Positions 36,974 through 46,633 are shown, counted from the first letter of the stretch. The stretch is 64,000 nucleotides of DNA from Malikia sp. (GCF_028687635.1 NZ_JAQTZS010000001.1:1-64000); one strand, 5' to 3'. The notes: generated from the letters alone by a model not told the origin. Numbers and translations are program-made.

Positions 36974-38815
36974 GTGCACCCCATCCCAACCCATGCCGCC
37001 AGCCATACCCCTGTCCGCGCGACGGCCGCAACGAGCAGAGGCGATGGGGGCTGCTGGCAGAGCTGGGCTGGAGCCAGCCTGCTGCTGACCTGTTTGGCAG
37101 CGACCGATGCCTGGGGCTTCGCGCTCGGGCGCGCCCAGGTCCTGTCGGCAATCGGCGAGCCCTTGCGGGTCGTGGTGGACCTGCCCGCCCTGAGCCAGGA
37201 GGAAGCCGAGACGCTGCAAGTGGTCATCGCCCCCCCGGACGCCTTCCAGGCCTCCCAGCTCGAATACAAGCCCCTGCTGTCCGGCCTCAAGCTCGAAATC
37301 GAGCGCGGTCGCGACGGCGTAGCCAGACTGAAGCTGCAGGGCAGCCGGGCCGTCAACGAGGCCTATGTCGAACTGCTGCTGCAGGCCAGCTGGAAGGGCG
37401 GTCAGTTTACGAGGGACTACACCCTGCTGCTTGAACCGACGGGCACTGCGATGCCGCCCGAGCCGCCCTCGTCCATGACGGCGGCCACGCCGGCAGCCAG
37501 GCGCGTGGCGCCGGCCCCGCCGCGTCCCGGGACCAGCGCCAAGCCAGCGGAGAGACCCGAAGCCCAGCCCCGCACGGCGCGCAAGCCCGCACCAGAGTTG
37601 GCTGCCGCCCCCGCAGCGGCCCTTGCAGTGGCGCCAGCCCGGGTGCCCACCCCTGAACCGGCCACGACACCGCCCCCCGACGCCAAGGCACCTGTCGCGG
37701 CAGCGCCAGCCAGCCCCACCGGATCAACCGCTGCGCCGACTCCCGCCAAGGCGCCGGCGCCTGCCGTGACCACACCGCCAGCCGTCCCCGAGGGCGCATG
37801 GCCGACCCAGCCCACCCTGCTGGCAGCTGCCGCGCTGCTGCTGGCGGCACTGGCAGGCTGGCTGGTCTGGCAGCGCCAGCGCCAGCAGGCACAGGACCAT
37901 GCCGACGCAGCGCGACTGGGGCCGGCGGGCTTGACCGTCGCGGCCGGCGCCGGGCCGTCGGCCGACACGAGCCGGTCCCTCTCGTCCATGATGGACTCGC
38001 CCGAGCAGATCGAGGCATCCGGCGAGATCGACCCGATCGCGGAAGCCGATGTCTACCTCGCCTACGGGCGGGTGCAACAGGCGGAGGACATCCTGCGCGA
38101 TGCCCTGCTGGTGCACCCCGATCAAGCCTCGCTGCGCCTCAAGCTGCTGGAGATCGCCGTGCAGCGCCAGGACCGTGCAGCCTGCATGGCACTGCTGGGC
38201 CAGCTGTCGGTCCTGACCCGGGAGCAGGGGCCGGACTGGCAAGAGGCCAGCGAACTGGCCAGCCGGCTGCCACCCGAGCTGCCGGAGCCGGGGACTGCGA
38301 ACCTCATGGACACGCCAACGGCCCCAGTCATCGAGCCCGCCACCCAGACATCCGCCTCGCCGGCACCAGCCGCGATGCCGCAGGATCTGCCCATCATCGA
38401 CCTGAGCCTGTCCGCCCCCGAGCCCGTAGAAGCCCCGGAAGCCGCGACCGTGCCGCTGGACAATGGACTGGAATTCAGCCTGGACCTCGACCAGATCGGC
38501 AGCGCCAGCCCCCAGGAACCGCCTGCGGCCAGGGTGCCCGAATCCGCCAGGTCGGGATTGCCGGAACTGGCATTCGATTTCGAGCTCAAGCCGGAAAACA
38601 AGGCCGACGAGCTCACGGACCTGCTGGTATCCGAGGACAATAGCGTCTCCGACCCGCTGGCGACGCAACTGGAGCTGGCGCGGGAATTCCTGGCCCTGGG
38701 AGACGCCGATGGCGCCCGCTCCCTGGCCGAACGCGTTCTGGCCCGAGCCACCGGCGACCTGCAAGCCCGCGCCCGCGCGCTGCTGGAGCAACTGGAGGCG
38801 GCAAGGCCCCAATGA
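36974..38815 (+). CDS. fimV: FimV-family inner-membrane hub protein (short form)
   Basis: A 613-residue protein of the FimV/TspA type, which in Pseudomonas supports type IV pilus assembly and polar localisation. The start is GTG 36974 with GAGGT 5 nt upstream. A hydrophobic segment around 30-48 is followed by the FimV N-terminal domain (FALGRAQVLSAIGEPL to about residue 155), a Pro/Ala-rich periplasmic linker (155-275), one membrane helix (about 276-296), then a cytoplasmic acidic part with a TPR-like unit (AEADVYLAYGRVQQAEDILRD). The C-terminal FimV domain (DPLATQLELAREFLALGDAD) closes it. No LysM motif is evident, and the protein is shorter than typical FimV. Confidence 0.88.
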   Translation: MHPIPTHAASHTPVRATAATSRGDGGCWQSWAGASLLLTCLAATDAWGFALGRAQVLSAIGEPLRVVVDLPALSQEEAETLQVVIAPPDAFQASQLEYKPLLSGLKLEIERGRDGVARLKLQGSRAVNEAYVELLLQASWKGGQFTRDYTLLLEPTGTAMPPEPPSSMTAATPAARRVAPAPPRPGTSAKPAERPEAQPRTARKPAPELAAAPAAALAVAPARVPTPEPATTPPPDAKAPVAAAPASPTGSTAAPTPAKAPAPAVTTPPAVPEGAWPTQPTLLAAAALLLAALAGWLVWQRQRQQAQDHADAARLGPAGLTVAAGAGPSADTSRSLSSMMDSPEQIEASGEIDPIAEADVYLAYGRVQQAEDILRDALLVHPDQASLRLKLLEIAVQRQDRAACMALLGQLSVLTREQGPDWQEASELASRLPPELPEPGTANLMDTPTAPVIEPATQTSASPAPAAMPQDLPIIDLSLSAPEPVEAPEAATVPLDNGLEFSLDLDQIGSASPQEPPAARVPESARSGLPELAFDFELKPENKADELTDLLVSEDNSVSDPLATQLELAREFLALGDADGARSLAERVLARATGDLQARARALLEQLEAARPQ

Positions 38816-38828
38816 GAAAAGACCCATC

Positions 38829-39632
38829 TTGAGGATTGCACTCGGCATCAGCTATCTCGGCAGCGCCTACCAGGGCTGGCAAAGCCAGCCTAGCGGCAAG
38901 ACCGTGCAGGACCAGCTGGAAAAGGCGCTCGCGCAGTTCGCCGACCAGCCGGTATCGACCTTGTGCGCGGGCCGCACCGATGCCGGCGTGCATGGCCTGA
39001 TGCAGGTGGCGCACTTCGACACCGAGGTCTTGCGCGTCATGAACTCCTGGGTGCGCGGCACCAACCGCTACCTGCCCGACGACATCGCGGTGCAGTGGGC
39101 GCACGAGGTGCCCGCAACCTTCCACTGCCGCGCCAGTGCCGTCGCGCGCCGCTACGCCTATGTGCTGCTCGAGTCGCCGATCCGGCCCAGCCTGGACAGC
39201 GGACGAGTCGGTTGGGTGTTCCGCCCGCTCGACCAGGGCGCGATGGAAGAAGCCGCACAGCATCTGCTCGGCGAGCATGACTTCAGCAGCTTTCGCGCCG
39301 CGCAATGCCAGGCGCTGTCGCCGGTCAAGGACCTGCGCCGCATCGACATCAGCCGCCACGGCGCCTACTGGCGCTTCGAGTTCGAGGCCAGCGCCTTCCT
39401 GCATCACATGATTCGCAACATCATGGGCTGCCTGCTGGCGGTCGGCCAGGGACTGCGCAAGCCCGAATGGATGGCGGAAGTGCGCGACGCGCGCCGGCGC
39501 GAAATCGCCGCGCCCACCTTCTCGCCCGACGGGCTCTACTTCCTCGGCCCCCGCTACGAGCCGCACTGGGGCCTGCCCGACACCGTGGCCGGCTTCGACT
39601 GGCTACCCGGACAGTCAACTACCCCGCCCTGA
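38829..39632 (+). CDS. truA: tRNA pseudouridine(38-40) synthase TruA (C-terminus supplied by an IscB element)
   Basis: A 267-residue enzyme modifying positions 38-40 of the tRNA anticodon arm. No ATG fits; TTG 38829 gives (M)RIALGISYLGSAYQGWQ, the normal family start. The catalytic Asp is in CAGRTDAGVHG, and the second conserved Arg region is FRAAQCQA. The FLHHMIRNIMG motif is intact. The last native-looking residues are GFDWLPG; the terminal QSTTPP and the TGA lie within the left end of the inserted IscB element. The core is complete, so activity is probably kept. Confidence 0.93.
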   Translation: MRIALGISYLGSAYQGWQSQPSGKTVQDQLEKALAQFADQPVSTLCAGRTDAGVHGLMQVAHFDTEVLRVMNSWVRGTNRYLPDDIAVQWAHEVPATFHCRASAVARRYAYVLLESPIRPSLDSGRVGWVFRPLDQGAMEEAAQHLLGEHDFSSFRAAQCQALSPVKDLRRIDISRHGAYWRFEFEASAFLHHMIRNIMGCLLAVGQGLRKPEWMAEVRDARRREIAAPTFSPDGLYFLGPRYEPHWGLPDTVAGFDWLPGQSTTPP

Positions 39633-39906
39633 AGGGCGGAGCTTGAGGGGAGAAATCTCTTCAAGCCAGGTTGACCAGGGAAAGCGGTAGCCAACCCGCT
39701 ACGTTCATTGCAGGTCGTTGCGACGCACCAGTCCATGCTTCCTCAGTGGGCTGCTCTGCAAGGCCAAGATCATGCTGGCGAAAGGTAAAGCGCCGAAGGT
39801 CCTGGCCGCCGTGCCTTGCAGCACGGGAGCCGGTGATGGACATTCCCGAGGGGAGCCCTGTCGCCAGACAGGCGTCACCAGGCCCGTAAGGGCGGAAAGG
39901 TTTTGT
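39598..39906 (+). ncRNA. Predicted IscB omegaRNA with 5' guide
   Basis: IscB guide RNAs are encoded just upstream of iscB, with the guide at the 5' end copied from DNA outside the element. Here the scaffold begins at about 39614 (GTCAACTACC) with the stem CCGCCC/GGGCGG (39624-39639), which matches the start of known IscB omegaRNAs as I remember them. Further hairpins are AGCGG/CCGCT near 39685-39702, CCTGTC-GCCA-GACAGG (39857-39872), and GCCC-GTAA-GGGC (39882-39893) immediately before the iscB ribosome-binding site. The guide would be about 16 nt at 39598-39613, within truA. Confidence 0.7.
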
Positions 39907-41318
39907 GTGTCAGTGTTCGTATTGGATCGTCGGGGGCAACCCCTGATGCCGTGCAGCGAAAAGCGGGCCAGGCTGCTGCTGGAGCGCGGCAGGGCTCGCC
40001 TTCACCGCGTCGTCCCGTTCGTCATTCGTCTCATCGACCGCGAAGCGGACCGCTGCACCTTGCAGCCGCTGCGCGTCAAACTCGATCCGGGCAGCCGCAC
40101 CACGGGGCTGGCCCTGGTGCGCGAGACCGAATCGGTCGAGCCCGACACCGGCGAAGTCCTCCCCGGCGCTGCCGTGCTGCAGCTGCTCGAACTCGCGCAC
40201 CGGGGTCACGCCATCTCGGACGCCCTCACGGCTCGTCGCGCCATGCGCCGCCGCCGCCGTGGTCACCTGCGCTACCGTGCCCCGCGATTCCTCAACCGCC
40301 GCAGGGCCAAGGGCTGGCTACCGCCGTCGCTGCAACACCGCGTCAACACCAGCCTGGCCTGGGTCCAGCGGCTCCAGCGCTGGGCACCCGTCACCGCCCT
40401 GTCGAGCGAACTCGTGCGCTTCGATCTACAGGCTATCCAGAACCCCGAAATCTCCGGCGTCGAGTATCAGCAAGGTACGCTCGCCGGCTACGAAACCCGG
40501 GAATACCTCCTCGAAAAGTGGGACCGCACCTGCGCCTACTGCGGTGCCCAGAACGTACCGCTGCAAATCGAGCACATCCAGCCTCGCGCCCGGGGCGGCT
40601 CCGACCGCGTGAGCAACCTCACGCTGGCCTGCGCCTGCTGCAACCAGAAGAAGGGCGCCCAGCCGATCGAATCGTTCCTGGCGAAAGACCCGCAGCGCCT
40701 GCGCCGACTCCTGGCGCAAGCCCGACAACCGCTGAAGGATGCCGCCGCCGTCAACGCCACCCGCTGGGCACTGGCCCAAGCCCTCAAGGCCACCGGCCTG
40801 CCCGTCGAACTGGCCTCGGGCGGACGCACCAAGTTCAACCGCGCCCGGCTCGGTATCCCCAAGACCCATGCCCTCGATGCCGTTTGCGTCGGATCACTGG
40901 CCGCCATCGCCCATTGGCAGCGCCCCACGCTCATGATCAAGGCGACCGGACGCGGCAGCTACCAACGCACCCGTCTCAACAAGTTCGGTTTCCCCCGTGG
41001 CTACCTGATGCGAACCAAGCGCGTCAAAGGCTTCGGCACTGGCGATCTCGTCAAGGCCACCGTACCCACGGGCAAGAAAGTCGGTTGCTATACCGGCCGG
41101 GTCGCCGTCCGCGCCACCGGCAGCTTCAACATCCAAACCGGCTCCGAAGTCGTCCAAGGCGTCTCGCACCGCCATTGCCGCCTCATCCAGCGCAATGACG
41201 GCTACGGCTACTCTCAACAACAGATTTTCACGAAAAAGGAAGCGGGAGAGGGTCGTGCCAAGCGCACGACGCCGCTCTGCCTCCCCGGCCTGAAGGCCGA
41301 GGTTTCCCGCGCAATTTG
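39614..41318 (+). mobile_element. IscB-carrying IS200/IS605-type element inserted between truA and trpF
   Basis: About 1.7 kb. The left end is taken at GTCAACTACC, at the truA 3' end. The right end shows CGGCC-TGAA-GGCCG (about 41286-41300) and TTTCCCGCGCAA just before the trpF start. The element contains only the omegaRNA region and iscB, with no transposase gene. truA-trpF adjacency is the usual order in Burkholderiales. The exact ends are uncertain by several nucleotides. Confidence 0.7.
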
Positions 41319-41319
41319 A
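39907..41319 (+). CDS. iscB: IscB, RNA-guided RuvC-HNH nuclease
   Basis: A 470-residue Cas9-ancestor-type nuclease. GTG 39907 has GGAAAGG 6 nt upstream; the longer frame from 39718 would translate omegaRNA sequence. Domains in order: PLMP domain (QPLMPCSEKRARLLL, 11-25), RuvC-I (KLDPGSRTTG, D60), Arg-rich bridge helix (111-127, RAMRRRRRGH), RuvC-II (E168), HNH (210-250: CAYC, IEHIQPRARGG with H223, N237, CACC), RuvC-III (HALD, H321 and D324), then a C-terminal target-recognition part. All catalytic residues are present. The last residues are encoded by the element's right end, and the TGA stop overlaps the trpF ATG. Confidence 0.95.
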   Translation: MSVFVLDRRGQPLMPCSEKRARLLLERGRARLHRVVPFVIRLIDREADRCTLQPLRVKLDPGSRTTGLALVRETESVEPDTGEVLPGAAVLQLLELAHRGHAISDALTARRAMRRRRRGHLRYRAPRFLNRRRAKGWLPPSLQHRVNTSLAWVQRLQRWAPVTALSSELVRFDLQAIQNPEISGVEYQQGTLAGYETREYLLEKWDRTCAYCGAQNVPLQIEHIQPRARGGSDRVSNLTLACACCNQKKGAQPIESFLAKDPQRLRRLLAQARQPLKDAAAVNATRWALAQALKATGLPVELASGGRTKFNRARLGIPKTHALDAVCVGSLAAIAHWQRPTLMIKATGRGSYQRTRLNKFGFPRGYLMRTKRVKGFGTGDLVKATVPTGKKVGCYTGRVAVRATGSFNIQTGSEVVQGVSHRHCRLIQRNDGYGYSQQQIFTKKEAGEGRAKRTTPLCLPGLKAEVSRAI

Positions 41320-41975
41320 TGAAACGTACCCGAATCAAGATCTGCGGCCTGACCCGCGAAACCGATGTGCTGCACGCGGTGCAGGCTGGCGCCGACGCGA
41401 TCGGCTTCGTGCTCTACCCACCCAGCCCGCGCGCCGTCACGCCGCAGCGCGCCGGGGAACTGGCCCGGCTGCTGCCGCCCTTCGTCACCCCGGTGCTGCT
41501 GTTCGTCAACGCCAGCGCCGACGAGATCGCGGCAGGCCTGCGGGCGGTGCCCAACGCGCTGCTGCAGTTCCACGGTGACGAGACGCCGCAACAATGCCGT
41601 GCCGCCGCCCGGCCCTTCCTGCGCGCCGCGCGGGTGCCGGTCGGCGATGGCGCGCGCCAGTTCGATCTTCTAGAATACGCCCAGGATTACGCGGATGCCC
41701 AGGCCATCTTGCTCGACGCCCATGTGCAGGGCTACGGCGGCGGCGGCATCTCATTCGACTGGACAGCCTTCAATTGGTCACACCCGCAACTAAACGCCAG
41801 CGCTCGCCTCGTTTTGTCTGGTGGACTCACACCTGCAAACGTGATCGATGGCATCCGGCTCGTGCGCCCCTGGGCGGTTGACGTGAGCTCGGGCGTGGAG
41901 TCCGCCAAGGGCATCAAGAACCCCGAGCTGATCGACCGCTTCGTCGCCGCCGTGCGCCAGGCCGACGCGACCTGA
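41319..41975 (+). CDS. trpF: Phosphoribosylanthranilate isomerase
   Basis: A 218-residue TIM-barrel enzyme, third step of the tryptophan branch. MKRTRIKICGLTRE carries the catalytic Cys in KICGLT. The Asp general acid region is ILLDAHVQGYGGGG, and phosphate-binding LSGGLTPANV and DVSSGVES follow. ATG 41319 shares its A with the iscB stop codon (TGATG). A TTG codon directly in front (41316) is not needed. The nearest purine-rich stretch, CCGAGG, is within the IscB element and about 15 nt away. Confidence 0.96.
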   Translation: MKRTRIKICGLTRETDVLHAVQAGADAIGFVLYPPSPRAVTPQRAGELARLLPPFVTPVLLFVNASADEIAAGLRAVPNALLQFHGDETPQQCRAAARPFLRAARVPVGDGARQFDLLEYAQDYADAQAILLDAHVQGYGGGGISFDWTAFNWSHPQLNASARLVLSGGLTPANVIDGIRLVRPWAVDVSSGVESAKGIKNPELIDRFVAAVRQADAT

Positions 41976-41983
41976 GACATCCT

Positions 41984-42011
41984 GGCTGCCACCCATGCGG
42001 GAGCGGCAGCC
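41984..42011 (+). other. Intercistronic hairpin between trpF and trpB
   Basis: GGCTGCC (41984-41990) and GGCAGCC (42005-42011) are exact complements around a 14-nt loop. The following CCCCCTTCCC is not a T-run, so this is more likely an mRNA-stability or processing element than a terminator. No Trp-rich leader peptide is seen. Confidence 0.35.
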
Positions 42012-42071
42012 CCCCTTCCCGGACCCCAGGGCGCGCGTCAGGCGTCGCCCTCACCAGATCGGAAACCAGCC

Positions 42072-43373
42072 ATGTTTGACTACCACCAACCCGACGCCAA
42101 GGGCCATTTCGGCCCCTACGGCGGCAGCTTCATCAGCGAGACGCTGACGCACGCAATCCAGGAGCTCAAGGACGCCTACGCCCAGTACCAGCATGATCCG
42201 GCCTTCCTGGCCGAGTTCCATTACGAGCTCAAGCATTTCGTCGGTCGCCCCTCGCCGATCTACCACGCCGCCCGCACCAGTCGCGAGATGGGCGGCGCGC
42301 AGATCTTCCTCAAGCGCGAGGACCTGAATCACACCGGCGCGCACAAGATCAACAACGTGATCGGCCAGGCCATGCTCGCCAAGCGCATGGGCAAGCCGCG
42401 CGTGATCGCCGAGACCGGCGCCGGCCAGCATGGCGTGGCGACCGCGACCATCTGCGCGCGCTACGGCCTCGAATGCGTGGTCTACATGGGAGCCGAGGAC
42501 GTCAAGCGCCAGAGCCCCAACGTCTACCGCATGAAGCTGCTCGGCGCCACCGTGGTGCCGGTCGAGTCCGGCAGCCGTACCTTGAAGGACGCGCTCAACG
42601 AAGCCATGCGCGACTGGGTCACCCATGTCGAGAACACCTTCTACATCATCGGCACCGTGGCCGGCCCGCACCCCTACCCGATGATGGTGCGCGACTTCCA
42701 GAGCGTGATCGGCGAGGAATGCCTGACCCAGATGCCCGAGATGCTGGGCGAGCTGCGCCTGCCGGGCAACGGCGCCGAACTGCAGCCCGATGTCGTCGTG
42801 GCCTGCGTCGGCGGTGGCAGCAACGCGATGGGCATCTTCCACCCCTATATCTCGCACGACAAGACCCGCCTGATCGGGGTCGAGGCCGCCGGCGAGGGCC
42901 TGGAGAGCGGCAAGCATTCGGCCTCGCTGCAGCTGGGCCAGCCCGGCGTGCTGCACGGCAACCGCACCTACATCCTGCAGAACGAGGACGGCCAGATCAC
43001 CGAGACGCACAGCGTCAGCGCCGGCCTGGACTACCCCGGCGTCGGCCCCGAGCATGCCTACCTGAAGGACATCGGCCGCGCCGAGTATGTCGGCATCACC
43101 GACCAGGAAGCGCTCGATGCCTTCCACTACCTCTGTCGCACCGAGGGCATCATCCCCGCGCTGGAGTCCAGCCACGCGCTGGCCTACGCGATGAAGCTGG
43201 CCAAGACCATGCGCGGCGACCAGACCATCCTGGTCAACCTGTCGGGTCGCGGCGACAAGGACATCGGCACCGTCGCCGACCTGTCCCAGGCCGATTTCTA
43301 CTGCCGCCCGAGCTGCCGCGGCCAGACCGTCAAGGGCGAATACGAGCCCGTCACCCTGAGCCCGCGCGCCTGA
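42072..43373 (+). CDS. trpB: Tryptophan synthase beta chain
   Basis: A 433-residue PLP enzyme joining indole and serine. The PLP lysine is in HTGAHKINN, the catalytic Glu region is AETGAGQHG, and the phosphate loop is [10 protein letters not shown]. The N-terminus [13 protein letters not shown] is typical of TrpB1. It lies 96 nt after trpF. Confidence 0.98.
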   Translation: MFDYHQPDAKGHFGPYGGSFISETLTHAIQELKDAYAQYQHDPAFLAEFHYELKHFVGRPSPIYHAARTSREMGGAQIFLKREDLNHTGAHKINNVIGQAMLAKRMGKPRVIAETGAGQHGVATATICARYGLECVVYMGAEDVKRQSPNVYRMKLLGATVVPVESGSRTLKDALNEAMRDWVTHVENTFYIIGTVAGPHPYPMMVRDFQSVIGEECLTQMPEMLGELRLPGNGAELQPDVVVACVGGGSNAMGIFHPYISHDKTRLIGVEAAGEGLESGKHSASLQLGQPGVLHGNRTYILQNEDGQITETHSVSAGLDYPGVGPEHAYLKDIGRAEYVGITDQEALDAFHYLCRTEGIIPALESSHALAYAMKLAKTMRGDQTILVNLSGRGDKDIGTVADLSQADFYCRPSCRGQTVKGEYEPVTLSPRA

Positions 43374-43383
43374 GGAACCCGAA

Positions 43384-44202
43384 ATGAGCCGCATCGAAAC
43401 CACCTTCCAGCAGCTGCAGGCCCAGGGCCGCAAGGCACTGATCCCCTACGTCACCGCCGGCTTCCCCTACCCCGACATCACGCCCGAACTGCTGCATGCC
43501 TTTGTCGCGGCCGGCTGCGACGTGATCGAGCTCGGCGTGCCGTTCTCGGACCCGATGGCCGACGGCCCGGTGATCCAGAAGGCCGGCGAGAAGGCGCTGT
43601 CCTTTGGCGTCGGTCTGAGCCAGGTGCTGGCCATGGTGAGCAAATTCCGCCAGCAGGATGCCACGACCCCGGTCGTGCTGATGGGCTATGCCAACCCGGT
43701 CGAGCGCTACGAGCTCAAGCACGGCCAGCACAGCTTCGCGCGCGACGCGGCGGCGGCCGGCGTCGACGGCGTGCTGATCGTCGACTACCCGCCCGAGGAA
43801 TGCGAGGAATTCGCCGCCACGCTGAAATCGCACGGACTGGACCTGATCTTCCTGCTGGCGCCGACCTCGACCGACGAGCGCATGGCGCAGGTCGGCCGCA
43901 TCGCCAGCGGCTACGTCTACTACGTGTCGCTCAAGGGCGTGACCGGCGCCGGCCACCTCGACACCGACGCGGTCGAGGCCATGCTGCCGCGCATCCGCCA
44001 GCGCGTGAACACGCCGGTCGGCGTGGGCTTCGGCATCCGCGACGCGGCCACCGCCTGCGCGGTCGGCCGCAGCGCCGACGCGGTGGTGATCGGCACCAGG
44101 ATCATCCAGCTGATCGAGCACGAGCCGCGCGAGCGTGTCGCCACCGTGGCGGCCGAGTTCCTGGGCGGCATCCGTCAGGCGCTCGACGGCTTACGCGCAT
44201 AA
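43384..44202 (+). CDS. trpA: Tryptophan synthase alpha chain
   Basis: A 272-residue subunit releasing indole from indole-3-glycerol phosphate. The catalytic Glu is in [16 protein letters not shown], the Asp in [10 protein letters not shown], and the phosphate site in [11 protein letters not shown]. Ten nt after trpB. Confidence 0.98.
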   Translation: MSRIETTFQQLQAQGRKALIPYVTAGFPYPDITPELLHAFVAAGCDVIELGVPFSDPMADGPVIQKAGEKALSFGVGLSQVLAMVSKFRQQDATTPVVLMGYANPVERYELKHGQHSFARDAAAAGVDGVLIVDYPPEECEEFAATLKSHGLDLIFLLAPTSTDERMAQVGRIASGYVYYVSLKGVTGAGHLDTDAVEAMLPRIRQRVNTPVGVGFGIRDAATACAVGRSADAVVIGTRIIQLIEHEPRERVATVAAEFLGGIRQALDGLRA

Positions 44203-44272
44203 TCACGGCCATTCGCGCGCCCGGTCGCCCTCCAGCGGCCGGGCCACCACCGCCATCAAGCAAGGAGAATCC

Positions 44273-45145
<873 letters not shown>

Positions 45146-45184
45146 ACTTCAAGGCTTCGCCACGCCAGGGTGCTGGACATGCGT

Positions 45185-45415
45185 CTAGCGACGCCTGGAG
45201 TGGCCGTCGGTACCGTTGCCGATGACGCCACCGATGGCGGCCCCGCCGAGGGTGCCCAGGGTGCTGCCACCCGTCAGGATCGAGCCCGCCACGGCCCCCA
45301 CCCCGGCACCGACCGCCGCGTTCTGCTGCCGGTGGGACATGGGGGCGCAGGCCATCATGGCGGGCAACAACAAGAGGGCGGTCAGGGGCTTGGCCAGCCG
45401 GGCGATGTTCTTCAT
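45185..45415 (-). CDS. Small glycine-zipper lipoprotein (OsmB-like)
   Basis: A 76-residue protein with a lipoprotein signal (LLLLPAMMAC, lipidated Cys about residue 23) and a glycine-zipper repeat (GAGVGAVAGSILTGG, then GGAAIGGVIGNG). It probably sits in the outer membrane. ATG 45415 (MKNIARLAKP) is used; a TTG two codons upstream also exists. Function of such proteins is poorly defined, often stress-related. Confidence 0.82.
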   Translation of the reverse strand: MKNIARLAKPLTALLLLPAMMACAPMSHRQQNAAVGAGVGAVAGSILTGGSTLGTLGGAAIGGVIGNGTDGHSRRR

Positions 45416-45439
45416 GATCAAATACCTATGCCGAAATGT

Positions 45440-45512
45440 ACAGACTGTCTGGATAGGGATACTGTATGTTCGTTATGCGGCTGATCGCGGCTTGCGGGTG
45501 TTTCAGTCTGTA
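45440..45512. repeat. Inverted repeat TACAGACTG ... CAGTCTGTA in the nagZ-lipoprotein gap
   Basis: Exact 9-bp arms at 45440-45448 and 45504-45512. The left arm overlaps a small palindrome CAGAC-T-GTCTG (45442-45452). The gap between the nagZ stop and the lipoprotein start (45416-45547) contains nothing else recognisable. Confidence 0.4.
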
Positions 45513-45547
45513 TCCATTGGTGCCGACATGTGTCAGTACAGGCGATC

Positions 45548-46633
45548 TCAGGGCAGTAACCCCAGCGCGTGCATGTAGCGCGGCTCCACCATCAGCTCGT
45601 CCCATTTCAGCGCCTTGGCCTTGGGCAGCAGGTCGAGCCGGCGCAGTTCGCTGGCCTCGCGCGGCGTCCAGCGGCCCTTGAGCAGCGCCTCGCCCATGCC
45701 GGCGAGGAATTCGTCGATCGCCCGGCCCTCGTCGAGCAGCGACTGGTTGCACAGCAACACCAGGTCGCAGCCGGCTTCGAGCGCGGTGATCGCGGCCTCG
45801 GTGTAGCTGAGCTCGCGGCCCGCGAGCTGGCGCGCGCCCTTCATCGACAGGTCGTCGCTGAACACCGCCCCCTTGAAGCCCAGGCGGCGGCGCAGCACCT
45901 CGCCCAGCCAGAGGCTGGAGAAGCCCGCCGGGCGCGCGTCGACCTGCGGGTAGATCACATGGGCCGGCATCACGCTGCTCAGTGACGCATTGAGCCAGCC
46001 GTAGGGCGCGGCGTCATCGGCCAGGATGGCGTCCAGCACCCGTTCGTCGACCGGCATGTCCACATGCGAGTCGGCCGTCGCCCAGCCGTGACCGGGGAAA
46101 TGCTTGCCGCAGTTGGCCATGCCGGCCTGGCGCAGGCCGTGCATCAGCGCCTGCGCCAGCAGCGTCACCAGGCGCGGGTCGCGCGCGAAGGCGCGGTCGC
46201 CGATCACGCCGCTGCCGCCATGGTCGAGGTCGAGCACCGGCGCGAAGCTGAGATCGACCCCGCAGGCGCGCAGCTCGGACGCCAGCACATAGCCGGCCGC
46301 CGTCGCGGCATTGCAGGCGGCCAGCGCGGCGGCACCAGTGGCGGCGCCCTCGCCTTCGAGCCAGATCTGGCCGAAGGCGCGCATCGGCGGCAGGTGGGTG
46401 AAGCCGTCACGTCGGAAGCGCTGCACGCGCCCGCCCTCGTGGTCGACGCAGATCAGCAGATCGGAGCGGAGCTTCTTGATCTTGCGGCAGAGCTTGGCCA
46501 GCTGCGCGCGGTTCTCCCAGTTGCGGGCGAACAGGATGATGCCGCCGACCAAGGGATGTTCGAGCCGCTTCTTGTCGGTCTTGGTCAGCTTGGTGCCGGC
46601 GATGTCGATGATCAGCGGGGAGTGGTAGGTCAT
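45548..46633 (-). CDS. nagZ: Beta-N-acetylhexosaminidase NagZ
   Basis: A 361-residue family GH3 enzyme that removes GlcNAc from muropeptides in cell-wall recycling. Characteristic CGKHFPGHGWATADSH contains the catalytic His-Asp loop. VDHEGGRVQRFR and VFSDDLSMKGA (nucleophile Asp) are present. ATG 46633 (MTYHSPLIIDIAG) is used. In related genomes nagZ follows acpS directly; here a restriction-like gene intervenes. Confidence 0.95.
   Translation of the reverse strand: MTYHSPLIIDIAGTKLTKTDKKRLEHPLVGGIILFARNWENRAQLAKLCRKIKKLRSDLLICVDHEGGRVQRFRRDGFTHLPPMRAFGQIWLEGEGAATGAAALAACNAATAAGYVLASELRACGVDLSFAPVLDLDHGGSGVIGDRAFARDPRLVTLLAQALMHGLRQAGMANCGKHFPGHGWATADSHVDMPVDERVLDAILADDAAPYGWLNASLSSVMPAHVIYPQVDARPAGFSSLWLGEVLRRRLGFKGAVFSDDLSMKGARQLAGRELSYTEAAITALEAGCDLVLLCNQSLLDEGRAIDEFLAGMGEALLKGRWTPREASELRRLDLLPKAKALKWDELMVEPRYMHALGLLP

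Noticed and set aside
39718-39906. Longer IscB start at ATG 39718
   Set aside because: The extra 63 residues would be translated from hairpin-rich omegaRNA sequence, and the GTG at 39907 has a good ribosome-binding site and the family N-terminus.
41976-42071. Transcription attenuator in front of trpB
   Set aside because: There is a hairpin but no T-run and no leader peptide with tandem Trp codons.
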